Source of the DNA: Chromera velia
Lineage: Eukaryota; Sar; Chromeraceae
Assembly: GCA_018398765.1 (NCBI GenBank)
Contig: JAHBMJ010002443.1
Coordinates: forward strand, 5,770-20,769
Reading direction: 5' to 3'
DNA length: 15,000 nucleotides
The position numbers and the translations under genes are program-made. Every line of letters begins with the position of its first letter. Positions within the stretch are counted from its first letter, which is position 1. The notes beneath the pieces were generated by a model. The model was not told where the DNA came from. It did no database searches and saw nothing but the letters and a program-made list of their open reading frames with translations. Shown here one piece after another: positions 7,048 through 14,107 of the stretch.

Positions 7048-7191
7048 CCTCCCCCCCTCTGCTGCTCGCTTGGCCCTAAGTGCTGCCTGGCGAATCTTTT
7101 GGTCTCTGAGGTTCTCGTGGACTTCCGGGTCGGGAGGCGTTGGATGAATTGAAAGGAGGCGGTGATGAGCTTCCAATTCCGCTTCCTCTTG
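7048..7191 (-). CDS. Charged helical exon, 48 codons
   Basis: Acceptor TTCTGATTGCAG (AG at 7193-7192) and canonical donor AGG|GTAAGTTG (G at 7047) enclose 144 bases, phase 0 at both ends. The frame reads QEEAELEAHHRLLSIHPTPP, DPEVHENLRDQKIRQAALRA, then KRAAEGGR. It is highly charged and helical, coiled-coil-like at both ends with a proline break in the middle. The splice signals are among the best in the window. The exon before it (7449-7550) exits in the same phase. Function unknown. Confidence 0.7.
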
Positions 7192-7448
7192 CTGCAATCA
7201 GAACATTCTTTTTGAGTTTTCATTCAAAAGATTAACAGCAATTCCCCATGTACCAAAGAGTCCGACGCGAAATATTGCATGCGTCAGATCTGACGTCTCC
7301 ATTCTGAAAGAGCGAAAGAAGCAAACAAACAGAATATTGAGCAACAGGAAGTGCCGGGCTCTCACACGCGCGCACACATATGCACACGAAGACAAGACAC
7401 GCAGACAAGCAGACAGGTAGACCATGCACAGACAGAGAGGCTTCCTAC

Positions 7449-7550
7449 GGGATTCGCGGGAAGTTCACGATCCACCGCGGCTACTAATGAATTGATTTCA
7501 TTTGCACCGAAGGAAGCATGGCCAGCCAATGTATGGATCGATTTTAGCAA
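7449..7550 (-). CDS. Internal exon, 34 codons
   Basis: Acceptor AGCAGGCGAGAAG (AG at 7552-7551) and donor CCC|GTAGGAAG (G at 7448) enclose 34 codons in phase 0 at both ends: LLKSIHTLAGHASFGANEIN then SLVAAVDRELPANP. The peptide is natural, a helix followed by a hydrophobic helix. The phase agrees with 7048-7191 downstream and with either version of the 9054-9166 exon upstream. A further possible exon after TTTCGCTCTTTCAG at 7305 would break phase and is not called. Confidence 0.6.
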
Positions 7551-8114
7551 CTTCTCGCCTGCTCTTTAATCCACGAACGCACAGATTGCACACTCCTCGT
7601 CTAGTGTATAAGAGACCACACCGACGTGGATGCAACAGCACTCGCGGACACTCGGGGGAGAACTGTGAAGCCATGCAGGCAGCGATCATTCTTTCTTTAA
7701 TTCTCGTTTCACTTCTTCTTGAAGGAATCCACGTGGGCGGAATGAATTCAAGAATCCATGCATGCATGTTCATCTGACCTCTCATTCTTTGTTGTCTGTC
7801 CTCGCAACGAGATCCTTCTTGCCGCGACCTGCGCGGATGGCGCGAGGGTGAAGAGAGTGTGAAGGTCAAAGTCAAAGTGACAGACAAATCTGAAACAAAG
7901 AGTATACACAACGACCCTCGACCCCAATATGCAAACGGAGACTCATTCCCACCCCGCTCGATCCGAGATTCATCGAAGCGGCCGCCCTCCAACTTCATTC
8001 GATATAAGTTGCCAGCCACCCCATGCAGCCTCGGAAGGAGTGCAGGTGAAGCGGACCAGACACGAAGCAGAAGGACGACGAACACACGTACAGCGCACGA
8101 CTGACTTAAAGTTT

Positions 8115-8133
8115 GAAGAGAAGAAAGAGAAAG

Positions 8134-8164
<31 letters not shown>

Positions 8165-8168
8165 AGGC
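8115..8168. repeat. (GAAA)n purine microsatellite
   Basis: GAAGAGAAGAAAGAGAAAGA grades into at least six perfect GAAA units. A related (GGAA)n tract lies at about 8312-8340. Both adjoin the duplicated block described separately. Confidence 0.9.
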
Positions 8169-8233
8169 ATTTGAATCCACCAACGGAGAATTCAAAGCGG
8201 ACGTTCGGGCATCGTGTCTGCATGTACTCGCCT
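8165..8233. repeat. Duplicated block, short copy
   Basis: AGGCATTTGAATCCACCAAC, then AATTCAAAGCGG, ACGTTCGGGCATCGTGTCTG and CATGTACTCG are found again in the same order at 8511-8633, which carries two extra insertions. Both copies follow purine-rich tracts. Confidence 0.85.
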
Positions 8234-8510
8234 GTTTGTTTAAATAGAACGATGGGAGAGGGATGTGGGGGGCGAACGGAGACGAAAAAGAGAAGACAGG
8301 GAAGAGAAAGGCAGGAAGGAAGGAAGAAAGGAAGGAAGAGACAGGTACGTCCACACACAGACTGCCTGCCTGCCTGTCTCCCTGAACATCTGCATGACCT
8401 ATTCCCCTAAGAGAAAGCAACAGTCTCTGTCTGGTCTTTCTTATTCTCTCTTTCTCTCTATGTACATACCTGGAGGAAGGAAGAGGAAGAGGAAGAAGAC
8501 AGCTGCAGGG

Positions 8511-8633
8511 AGGCATTTGAATGCAGAATCATCCACCATGCATGCAAGCAGCGGAAAATTCAAAGCGGCGGGACGTTCAGGCATCGTGTCTGCATGCCGA
8601 GCTAGACACTGCACGCATGCATGCATGTACTCG
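8511..8633. repeat. Duplicated block, long copy with two TGCATGCA-bearing insertions
   Basis: Same order of segments as 8165-8233 (AGGCATTTGAAT, AATTCAAAGCGG, ACGTTCAGGCATCGTGTCTG, CATGTACTCG). It has about 25-29 extra bases after the first segment and about 27 before the last. Each insertion contains a TGCATGCA palindrome (8539-8546 and 8618-8625). Confidence 0.8.
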
Positions 8634-8786
8634 ATCGTCAGTGCATGGGTCAATCGAGGTACCCACCCACCCACCCTGTTTGCTTCTCGATCAGTGACGA
8701 CAAGAGAAAAAGGACGGGACCGAACGGACGAACGAACGAGCGCAAGAGAGCAAGAAAGAGCTCAAGCCGTCGATCAGATCGACCAC

Positions 8787-9021
8787 GAGAAAAAAAAAAA
8801 AGAATGAACGAATGAATGAATGAAGAAGGAAATAAAGAAAGAAGAAAGACAAAAAGAGAGAAAGAAAAAAAGAAAGAAAGAAAAATAGACAGACAGACAG
8901 AGAGAACGAAAGAAAAAAAGAGAGAAAGAAAGTGTGTGAGAGAGAGAGAGAGACTATCCATTGACTACTCACCGTCTTTTCCTTCCTTCTTCTCTTTCTC
9001 TCCCTCCCTCCTTCCTCTCCT
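8787..9021. repeat. Long purine tract followed by pyrimidine tract
   Basis: 8787-8953 is almost all A and G on the plus strand (AAGAAAGAAGAAAGACAAAA, ending in (GA)n). After about 20 mixed bases, 8975-9021 is almost all C and T (TCTTTTCCTTCCTTCTTCTC). Such neighbouring tracts can form triplex (H-DNA) or imperfect fold-back structures. No coding role is supported. Confidence 0.8.
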
Positions 9022-9053
9022 GCCCATTTGCGTTTGAGGCTCCTCGGAGGCAC

Positions 9054-9166
9054 ACTGTCGTGCATGTCGTGCAAGAGCTCGAACTGCAGACACTTTGCAT
9101 CGATAGAAGACGATCCAATAACAACAGGGATCAGATTGGTAGTACCCTCCAGCCCAGCCGTCTTTG
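9054..9166 (-). CDS. Candidate internal exon
   Basis: The acceptor ATCCCTTTTGCAG (AG at 9168-9167) is good. The frame reads KTAGLEGTTNLIPVVIGSSS then IDAKCLQFELLHDMHDS, exiting at AGT|GTGCC (G at 9053) in phase 0, compatible with 7449-7550. A competing reading in the same place uses the acceptor GTTCCCTCGCAG near 9278 and runs RAEAADALADAQLCATLSLI through this position to GTACTACC. Only one can be right. Product not recognised. Confidence 0.45.
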
Positions 9167-9432
9167 CTGCAAAAGGGATAAATCTATCAGACTGAGTGTT
9201 GCGCAAAGTTGTGCATCAGCCAAGGCATCAGCAGCTTCGGCTCGTCTCGTGGCAGGGGGGCGACGCACATGTCTGCGAGGGAACAAAACTTGATGTGAGT
9301 GGGGCCCTCTGTTTGTTCGACTTTTCCCCCCCGACCGTATGTGCCGTACTGTGTGGGCTCTCCAACTTCAGGAACCAAGCATGCATGCATGCATGTATGC
9401 AGGCAGAAAAGAAAGAAAGAAGGAAGACCGAT
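9167..9432. other. Stretch with competing exon readings and a TGCATGCA pair
   Basis: On the minus strand an AAGTTTTGTTCCCTCGCAG acceptor near 9278 opens two plausible frames (one alanine-rich, one reading MCVAPLPRDEPKLLMPWLMH), neither with a decisive donor. Two overlapping TGCATGCA palindromes lie at 9382-9393. Confidence 0.35.
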
Positions 9433-10128
9433 TTACTTCCCTCTTCTCACCTGTGCATGTTGTTGAGGTTGACATCCAACGCGTCGGAGTCGGGCTCCCC
9501 CTTCTCTGTGTGGTTGGATGGGGGGGGCAGGGCGGGCGGAGAGCTTGCATGGCGGGGGGGTGAGGCACACCCGAGAACATGATGATTGAAACATGAAGGC
9601 AACCGAGAACATGAAGGCAACCGTCAGAGACGGGAGGAGCCAGAATAGCTGAGCCAGTGACAGACCGAAGAAATGATGGGGAGGGCCCGGACGCCCGGCC
9701 CGAAGGTACAGAGCCCCTTGGAACGAAGGGGTAGGGCCCACTTCTGCAATGACAGAGTGTAGAGGCGGAGACAGGGAGAGCCTCGTGTTGTGTGCTGAAG
9801 AATATGCTCGGGGTATAAAGTAGCTGCGTAGAAAAGGGGCCCTGGGCAGAGAAAGTAACTGCCGCGAACTACCGACTAACCTGGAGCAATCGAGAGGCCC
9901 ACATCTGCGTGAGGGGTGTCGACCCTGAAGCTGAAGGAAGGAACTGGAAGGCGCGGAAGTTGCCTGAATGAGTGGACCGGCGAAAAACTGGGTTCCTGTG
10001 TGCAAGAGGAACCGAAAATCTTTCAGAAAACTAGATAATTCGTCGCTCTTCTCAGGTGTTCTCAGCATCAAAAATTTTCTCCTCCACGCACGATTATTGC
10101 GAAATTTAAATTGATTGAGCACAAGACA
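9433..10128 (-). CDS. Long open frame, candidate large exon
   Basis: From an acceptor-like TGCGTTGGGAG (AG at 10130-10129) the minus strand stays open for about 230 codons, the longest uninterrupted frame not explained by simple repeats. The first part, CLVLNQFKFRNNRAWRRKFL then MLRTPEKSDELSSFLKDFRF, looks like protein. The later part is rich in Ser, Pro, Arg and Leu and may be non-coding. Entry phase 0 fits the exit of 10415-10702. A two-copy 18-bp repeat (AACATGAAGGCAACCGAG, 9590-9625) lies in it. No domain is recognised. True length uncertain. Confidence 0.3.
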   Translation of the reverse strand, partial: CLVLNQFKFRNNRAWRRKFLMLRTPEKSDELSSFLKDFRFLLHTGTQFFAGPLIQATSAPSSSFLQLQGRHPSRRCGPLDCSRLVGSSRQLLSLPRAPFLRSYFIPRAYSSAHNTRLSLSPPLHSVIAEVGPTPSFQGALYLRAGRPGPPHHFFGLSLAQLFWLLPSLTVAFMFSVAFMFQSSCSRVCLTPPPCKLSARPAPPIQPHREGGARLRRVGCQPQQHAQVRRGK

Positions 10129-10414
10129 CTCCCAACGCACAGGGAAAATCACAAATGTGTGCACTTGCTTGCTTTCTCCCCCCGCTTCCCGCTTTCCCTT
10201 TCGGTCTCTGTTTCCCTCTGTCGATATATAAGGAGGGGATGGAGACGGAGGCAAGGTGAAATAAGGAGGGGAGACATCCGGAGAAGACCGGCTCGTGCAT
10301 TGAGTCGCCGACTCCAAAAACCCTCCTCTGGACACCACCCATTGGTGTGGAAAAGAGGTCCCCCTCCCGAGGATATTCATGCGTTTGGAGGTAGAGGGTT
10401 TCGGGGCAGTATAC

Positions 10415-10702
10415 CACAGCGGGGTCCAGCTTTGCTAGAAGGCAGTAAGACGAGATAAACGAAACAAAGTCATCTGGTAAGCTTGACTGACGCCTCTCGC
10501 ACAATTCTTTGTATGCGAGATTCGTCAAGTCGCCCGCGGGCCTCTGCGCTACACCCCAGAGGAATCTGAGTGCTCTTTCTGCCAAAGTTGCTGCCGCGGG
10601 GAGGATGCCGAATTCCAGGAGGGTGAGGACTCTCGAGGAGGATCGGGGGAGACCTACTTGGGATCGACACAGGTTCAACGAGAAGTCATCAATCAGGTAC
10701 AA
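10415..10702 (-). CDS. Helical exon, 96 codons, unidentified
   Basis: Acceptor CTCCCGCCATGCAG (AG at 10704-10703) and donor GTG|GTATAC (G at 10414) enclose 96 codons, phase 0 at both ends. The frame starts LYLIDDFSLNLCRSQVGLPR, continues LTLLEFGILPAAATLAERAL and RFLWGVAQRPAGDLTNLAYK, and ends DDFVSFISSYCLLAKLDPAV. A series of amphipathic helices with a DLTNLAY phrase recalls the helical repeats of FAST/RAP-type organelle RNA-binding proteins, common in alveolates; this is a guess. The frame stays open beyond the donor to 10106, so the exon could run on. Strong composition argues for real coding. Confidence 0.65.
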
Positions 10703-10736
10703 CTGCATGGCGGGAGGACAGACCGGCTGTCTCAAC

Positions 10737-10896
10737 CAAGTAAAGGAACACCGATGAATCTGCGGTTCTGCACATTGCCATCAATTTCCGCTTTGCACCT
10801 ATAGGAGGAGAGGAGAGAGCCTCCCCTCCACAGGAATGCTTCCATAGTGAAGGGTCATAGATGTCTCTGGTCAAGATGCCACACAGCTTATCAAAG
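10737..10896 (-). CDS. Upstream exon of the helical protein
   Basis: After GCATGCACAAG (AG at 10898-10897) one base and 53 codons follow: FDKLCGILTRDIYDPSLWKH, SCGGEALSSPPIGAKRKLMA, then MCRTADSSVFLYL. The first part looks clearly protein-like. It would join 10415-10702 in phase 0 by removing only 34 bases (10703-10736, GTTGAG to CATGCAG). Without removal the frame stops 16 codons later. The acceptor lacks a pyrimidine tract, so the start is uncertain. Function unknown. Confidence 0.5.
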
Positions 10897-11062
10897 CTTG
10901 TGCATGCATGTAATCAATCAGTTCCACCCACCTAGCGCCTTTTGCACAACTGTTGGCGAAGAATCTCTCACCACTGTGGCGGCTTGATATTATCAAAAAA
11001 AGTCCAAATTGCCAATACAGAAAAAGTGAAAGCATTGTGTCTATCATACGCAGAGGAGTCAC

Positions 11063-11308
11063 GGGGGGGGGGCATTGTCTTTTTCGCTGCCTCTTTCGAG
11101 GCCTCCTTATCGATGAAGCACTGGATGACATCGATCTCTGCAAGGTACGCCATTTCGAACTCTCTCACTCTGTCCCACTTTGTCCTATTCCGTCTGGAGA
11201 CGATTGCCTCCTCTGATGGTTTGCCTTCTTCGAACAAGATCCGGGTGAAGCTTTCTGAATCGCCCCATAAAGCGACATAGACGTTGTCCTTTTTGCCCCC
11301 TGTTTCCG
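11063..11308 (-). CDS. Exon with PLAT/LH2-like sequence
   Basis: Acceptor GTGCATGTCTGCAG (AG at 11310-11309), or an in-frame ATG at 11318-11316 that would start MSAAETGG. The frame reads ETGGKKDNVYVALWGDSESF, TRILFEEGKPSEEAIVSRRN, RTKWDRVREFEMAYLAEIDV, then IQCFIDKEASKEAAKK. In PLAT domains a TG-x-x-(A/D)NVYVxLxG strand, a RxL strand, a (K/R)FxRGxxDEFxxE strand and an L(G)xIxxIxxxxDN strand follow in this order. All four have counterparts here, though the final His-Asp-Asn is degenerate. PLAT domains bind lipids or proteins at membranes. The donor is taken as GTGACT at 11062 next to a C-run and is uncertain. Confidence 0.5.
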
Positions 11309-11341
11309 CTGCAGACATGCACGCAGTCAGTAATCTTGTCT

Positions 11342-11581
11342 TTAGATTCCCCCCAATCCGCAGAGCCATAAGAAGCACAGCACATAGAGGATAAGCATCG
11401 GAACCCCCAGCACTCCGAGAGCCCACAATTTTGTGGTTGACAGATTGGAAAAAGTAGAGAGAGCATCGTTCTCTCTGATCTTTCCGGTATTTTCTGTCTC
11501 CTTCCAAGAACATCTAAGAGCTTGCTCCCTGGTTTTGGTGTACTTCTTCTGTGCCTCCCTCAATTTTTCTGCGCGCGCTCC
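11342..11581 (-). CDS. Coiled segment plus C-terminal membrane helix
   Basis: The minus strand is open for 79 codons from a possible acceptor (GGAGCTAG, AG at 11583-11582, with a TAG in frame just upstream) to TAA at 11344-11342. Residues 4-22 (AEKLREAQKKYTKTREQAL) are charged and helical. Residues about 52-76 (LWALGVLGVPMLILYVLCFL then WLC) form one strong membrane helix, and the chain ends three to five residues later. As the last exon it would give a tail-anchored product. Alternatively the helix precedes the PLAT-like exon just downstream, an order also seen in polycystin-1-type proteins, but I find no good donor that joins them. There is no recognisable family signature. Confidence 0.5.
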   Translation of the reverse strand, partial: GARAEKLREAQKKYTKTREQALRCSWKETENTGKIRENDALSTFSNLSTTKLWALGVLGVPMLILYVLCFLWLCGLGGI

Positions 11582-12146
11582 CTAGCTCCCTCCCACGCCC
11601 CCCTCAAAGTTCTCCTCCCTAGTCAAAGCCCTCCATGCATTGGTGGTCCAACCCGACCACCCACGGCTGTAGCCCCTCTCGCTTCAGGCAGGCTCTAATC
11701 AGCGAATCTTTTGGTCAGTTGCTGCTGCTTCTGCTTCTGCTGCTGTCATTGATTCAGTTTGGGGGATTTGACGTTAACAGATGCAAACGAATGTTATGAA
11801 TCGGCCAAGCCATACGCATTCAGTCATCAACCTGCAGCCAGCCAGCCAGTCCGACTCGCTCGGTGACAGTTGTGCTCATTCCCTCATCTCTTGTGCCTGT
11901 TGGGGAGTGGGGGGGGGAAACACAAGGAAGAGCGAGAAAGAGAGAGTGTAGGAGAAACAAAGAGAGAGCGCATTAGTGAGTCAGAGAGAGGGACAATGGA
12001 TAAGGCGAAGCCAAATAAATAAGGTATGATAAGGTCAGAAAGAGCAGGAAGTCACAGTACATGCACAATAGACTGACTTCGACCCAACATTCTTCTTCTC
12101 CGTTACGTCAAAGTCGATGAACGCAAATCCGAGGAGATCAGTCTAC
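11582..12146. other. Spacer with (CTG/CTT)n, poly-G and GA-rich stretches
   Basis: Holds GCTGCTGCTTCTGCTTCTGC near 11720-11745, a poly-G run near 11908-11917 and a GA-rich stretch at about 11925-12000. A 15-base word GCGAATCTTTTGGTC (near 11700) also occurs inside the exon at 7048-7191. No gene is called. Confidence 0.45.
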
Positions 12147-12260
12147 TGCAGATATATGTCTGACGAGGAGAGACCCGAGAGGAGACTGGGCACAAGCACT
12201 CGTCTCCGCGAGCAGGGCCTCGACCATCGCCATCCTGTCCTCGTCGGACAGAATAGTCTC
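12147..12260 (-). CDS. Candidate 38-codon exon
   Basis: Acceptor GTGGCTGCGTGCAG (AG at 12262-12261) and donor GCA|GTAGAC (G at 12146) enclose 38 codons, phase 0 at both ends: ETILSDEDRMAMVEALLAET, then SACAQSPLGSLLVRHISA. The acidic start followed by an amphipathic helix looks natural. The donor is only fair. It could be a late exon of the gene at 12797-14806 or an early exon of the genes further left. No domain is recognised. Confidence 0.45.
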
Positions 12261-12796
12261 CTGCACGCAGCCACTGCCGTCTCTATTCACCCCCTCACGA
12301 TACCTGCGGCTGTACGTGACGGGGCACCTTTTACACCTTTTACTCCGAGTAGAGTGCACCCTCTTGTTATCTGTGCGGGACTGTCGACCTCGGTGATGTC
12401 ATCGAGGTCTTCGTTGTAGACAGCGACAACTCTCTCCTTCTCCCCACCGGGGNGGGGGGGGGGGGGGGGGCAGACCTTCGGGGCGGTGAGCTCCCCTCTT
12501 TTTTTTTTTTTTTAATGGGGGGAGACTCACCGCCCCTATAAGCCCCCAGGCGAACAACACCCGCGGGAGGCACCACCCGCATGCACGCGAACAAACCTCT
12601 TACTTTGAAACATCTGATTCAGAGCCCACGAGGGACTCTGATCGGGAGGTTGCGGGGGATGGAAGAGCCCTGACCTCCTGGAAGACGGCCTCGGCATCGG
12701 AAGGAAAGGGGAAGGGGAAGGGGAAGGGGACGGCCCCGGCGAATATAATCGCTGAAGGACAAGGTAAGAATCAGATGGCGTGTCCCTCTTCGGCTT
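12261..12796. other. Gene-free stretch with assembly ambiguity and hairpin
   Basis: Contains an undetermined base (N at 12453) within a run of about 20 G, the hairpin at 12480-12536, and a GGGGAA/GGGAAG purine repeat near 12700-12730. No coding region is supported. Confidence 0.55.
12480..12536. repeat. 17-bp inverted repeat with T15 loop
   Basis: GGGGCGGTGAG (12480-12490) plus CTCCCC (12491-12496) pairs with GGGGAG (12519-12524) and CTCACCGCCCC (12526-12536), with one bulged A at 12525. The 22-base loop contains 15 consecutive T. It lies 10 bases after the poly-G run with the N, so a fold-back artefact is as possible as a genuine fold-back element. Confidence 0.85.
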
Positions 12797-12852
12797 TCAA
12801 CGAAACACGCGCATGACGTCCGTCTGCCACTCTGATACTTCACAGTCGATCG
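12797..12852 (-). CDS. Candidate terminal exon
   Basis: The acceptor ACTTTGTGTGTGCAG (AG at 12854-12853) is followed by two bases and IDCEVSEWQTDVMRVFR, then TGA at 12799-12797. Entry phase exactly matches the GTAAGC exit of 12979-13043. A GTGTTT donor within (after MR) is possible, in which case the gene goes on. Short, so composition says little; the phase match is the main support. Confidence 0.5.
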
Positions 12853-12978
12853 CTGCACACACAAAGTCATACACACATGGAGAGAGAACGACAGAGAGAA
12901 GGAGTGGGGGAAAAGAACGATTCAATTCAGAAAGGTGCCTGCAGGGCCTCCATATCCCCCCACAGGCAAAGAGCTTAC

Positions 12979-13043
12979 TTGAAGGGGACGGAGAGCCACT
13001 GCTCACGACAGATGCTGAAGATGTATGGCCGTCCTCAAGCATC
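12979..13043 (-). CDS. Short serine-rich exon
   Basis: The acceptor GTTTTGCCGTCTTCTCTAAAAG (AG at 13045-13044) has a strong pyrimidine tract and the donor is TCAA|GTAAGC (G at 12978). One base, 21 codons (MLEDGHTSSASVVSSGSPSP then S) and one base are included. Splice signals are good on both sides and phase fits the exon at 12797-12852. Serine-rich, probably a flexible tail. Alternatively the whole frame from 13318 to 12797, open without a stop, could be one exon. Confidence 0.5.
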
Positions 13044-13147
13044 CTTTTAGAGAAGACGGCAAAAACAAAAACCCGGGAAAAATTATGCACAACCATCGGA
13101 CTCGATCGCAAATGGTGTGAGCGAAGGAGCGCACTTACAGAACTTAC

Positions 13148-13318
13148 AGGTTGACAGCGATTGAGAGCGTTGAAGATTTTTGAAGTGGCAGGGGGTTCAG
13201 TCGACGTCTCAGCGCCGCCTAGATCCCCTCCCACCACGCTTCTCGAGGTCGACTCCTCGCCCTTCGAGCCATCTTGAGAATGCCGAAAGATCAGCAGCTG
13301 CCTGCAAGCCCTCTGCAA
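13148..13318 (-). CDS. Alternative-frame exon candidate ending at GTAAGT
   Basis: A frame ending ETSTEPPATSKIFNALNRCQ then P meets a textbook GTAAGT donor (G at 13147). A good acceptor for it is CCCGATTTTGCAG near 13316. It overlaps the exon at 13209-13540 in a different frame, so the two are mutually exclusive over the overlap or represent alternative splicing. The donor is more convincing than the peptide. Confidence 0.35.
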
Positions 13319-13540
13319 AATCGGGAGTCTCGATCAACCCGAGAAAGTTTGCGAACGTTTCTCGAGCAGACGGAGACAGAGAGTTCAGGGAGCGAACTTT
13401 TTTCGCGAAGATTCGCCACTTCTCCGCGACTGTGAATCGGACCTTGCAACCGAGCAAAGCCACCTGCACACCATCGGACCAACCGACCACCAGACGAATT
13501 CTGCGAGCCGCCCCCAGGCCCACCGAAATGCATTGCCAGC
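13209..13540 (-). CDS. Internal exon, unidentified protein
   Basis: The acceptor TTTTTGAATGGCACTGCAG (AG at 13542-13541) is followed by WQCISVGLGAARRIRLVVGW, SDGVQVALLGCKVRFTVAEK, WRIFAKKVRSLNSLSPSARE, TFANFLGLIETPDFAEGLQA, AADLSAFSRWLEGRGVDLEK, and the frame stops at 13211-13209. Hydrophobic and charged spacing and sustained natural composition make coding likely. The real exon probably ends before the stop, for example at CGTG|GTGGGA. No family is recognised. Its opposite strand is also open but arginine- and serine-rich. Confidence 0.65.
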
Positions 13541-13552
13541 CTGCAGTGCCAT

Positions 13553-13996
13553 TCAAAAAGGGGATGCAGCCGCCAGCTTTGCAGCAGTAACCCCCTCCTT
13601 TTCCTTCTTCCACATGCTTTTTAGCGCGCTCATGCGTGAGACGACCTTGCTGTGGAAGAGGGAGATCTCGTCGCCTTCTCCCTGTAGAGAGAATTCGGCC
13701 CTCGCCGCAAGCATCGTCGCTCTCCCTTCCCTAGCGATGAATCCCAAAGTAAGATCCCTCCTCTCTCGCAGTCCCAGCGGGAAAACAGGCCAGAAATCAC
13801 CTCTCCCCCACCCATCTTCATCGTCCTCCTCATCGTCATCCCTCTCCCACTTCAGTCCCCACTGAAAAGGAATGAACAGATCTTTCTGCCTTTCCGCAAA
13901 ACAGATTTTTACCCCTCTGCCCTTCACGCGCACCGAGGCATGTCCAGACAGACAGAGAGACCCCTCGGCCGCCTCCTGAGAACCAGCGACTCCCAC
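13553..13996 (-). CDS. Exon with aspartate/glutamate block
   Basis: An open frame of 147 codons reads VKICFAERQKDLFIPFQWGL then KWERDDDEEDDEDGWGRGDF, then WPVFPLGLRERRDLTLGFIA, REGRATMLAARAEFSLQGEG and DEISLFHSKVVSRMSALKSM. An acidic loop (DDDEEDDED) sits between strand-like aromatic-rich segments. The exact acceptor is not clear; the first about 25 codons may be intron. The end is probably at GAGGGG|GTTACT or close to the stop, before the exon at 13209-13540. Clearly protein-like, not recognised. Confidence 0.6.
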   Translation of the reverse strand: MGVAGSQEAAEGSLCLSGHASVRVKGRGVKICFAERQKDLFIPFQWGLKWERDDDEEDDEDGWGRGDFWPVFPLGLRERRDLTLGFIAREGRATMLAARAEFSLQGEGDEISLFHSKVVSRMSALKSMWKKEKEGVTAAKLAAASPF

Positions 13997-14107
13997 CAGA
14001 CGCGAGGTCCATGCAGAGGCCCCCCCCCCGGCTTCCCTTCGCTCACAGGGTACATTGCGGTGGGCTCTGTCAACGCAGCACGCAACCCAGCATGCAGTCT
14101 CTGAAGA

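Larger units (their letters stand above)
7551..9053. other. Long repeat-rich non-coding stretch
   Basis: No gene is supported across about 1.5 kb. It holds several purine tracts, a diverged duplicated block (8165-8233 and 8511-8633), four TGCATGCA palindromes, and a long purine run next to a pyrimidine run. If the exons on both sides belong to one gene this is a long intron; otherwise it contains an intergenic region. Long open frames here reflect purine or pyrimidine bias. Confidence 0.55.

Noticed and set aside
7498-8358. 286-codon minus-strand open frame
   Set aside because: The first third comes from purine microsatellite, the rest has arginine/serine-rich composition typical of chance frames. 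The convincing peptide at 7449-7550 lies in a different frame.
8691-9000. Minus-strand frames with long runs of Phe, Leu and Ser that look like membrane segments
   Set aside because: They are translations of the GAAA/GA purine tract read on the pyrimidine strand.
7080-11715. 15-base word GCGAATCTTTTGGTC shared by 7048-7191 exon and 11700 region
   Set aside because: A match of this length is only mildly unexpected in 15 kb and the flanks do not align convincingly.
12107-12142. Minus-strand GFAFIDFD followed by GTAACG, resembling the RNP1 motif of an RNA recognition motif
   Set aside because: Only about 12 codons are open, no RNP2 or remaining RRM elements are found nearby, and it competes with the donor of the exon at 12147-12260.
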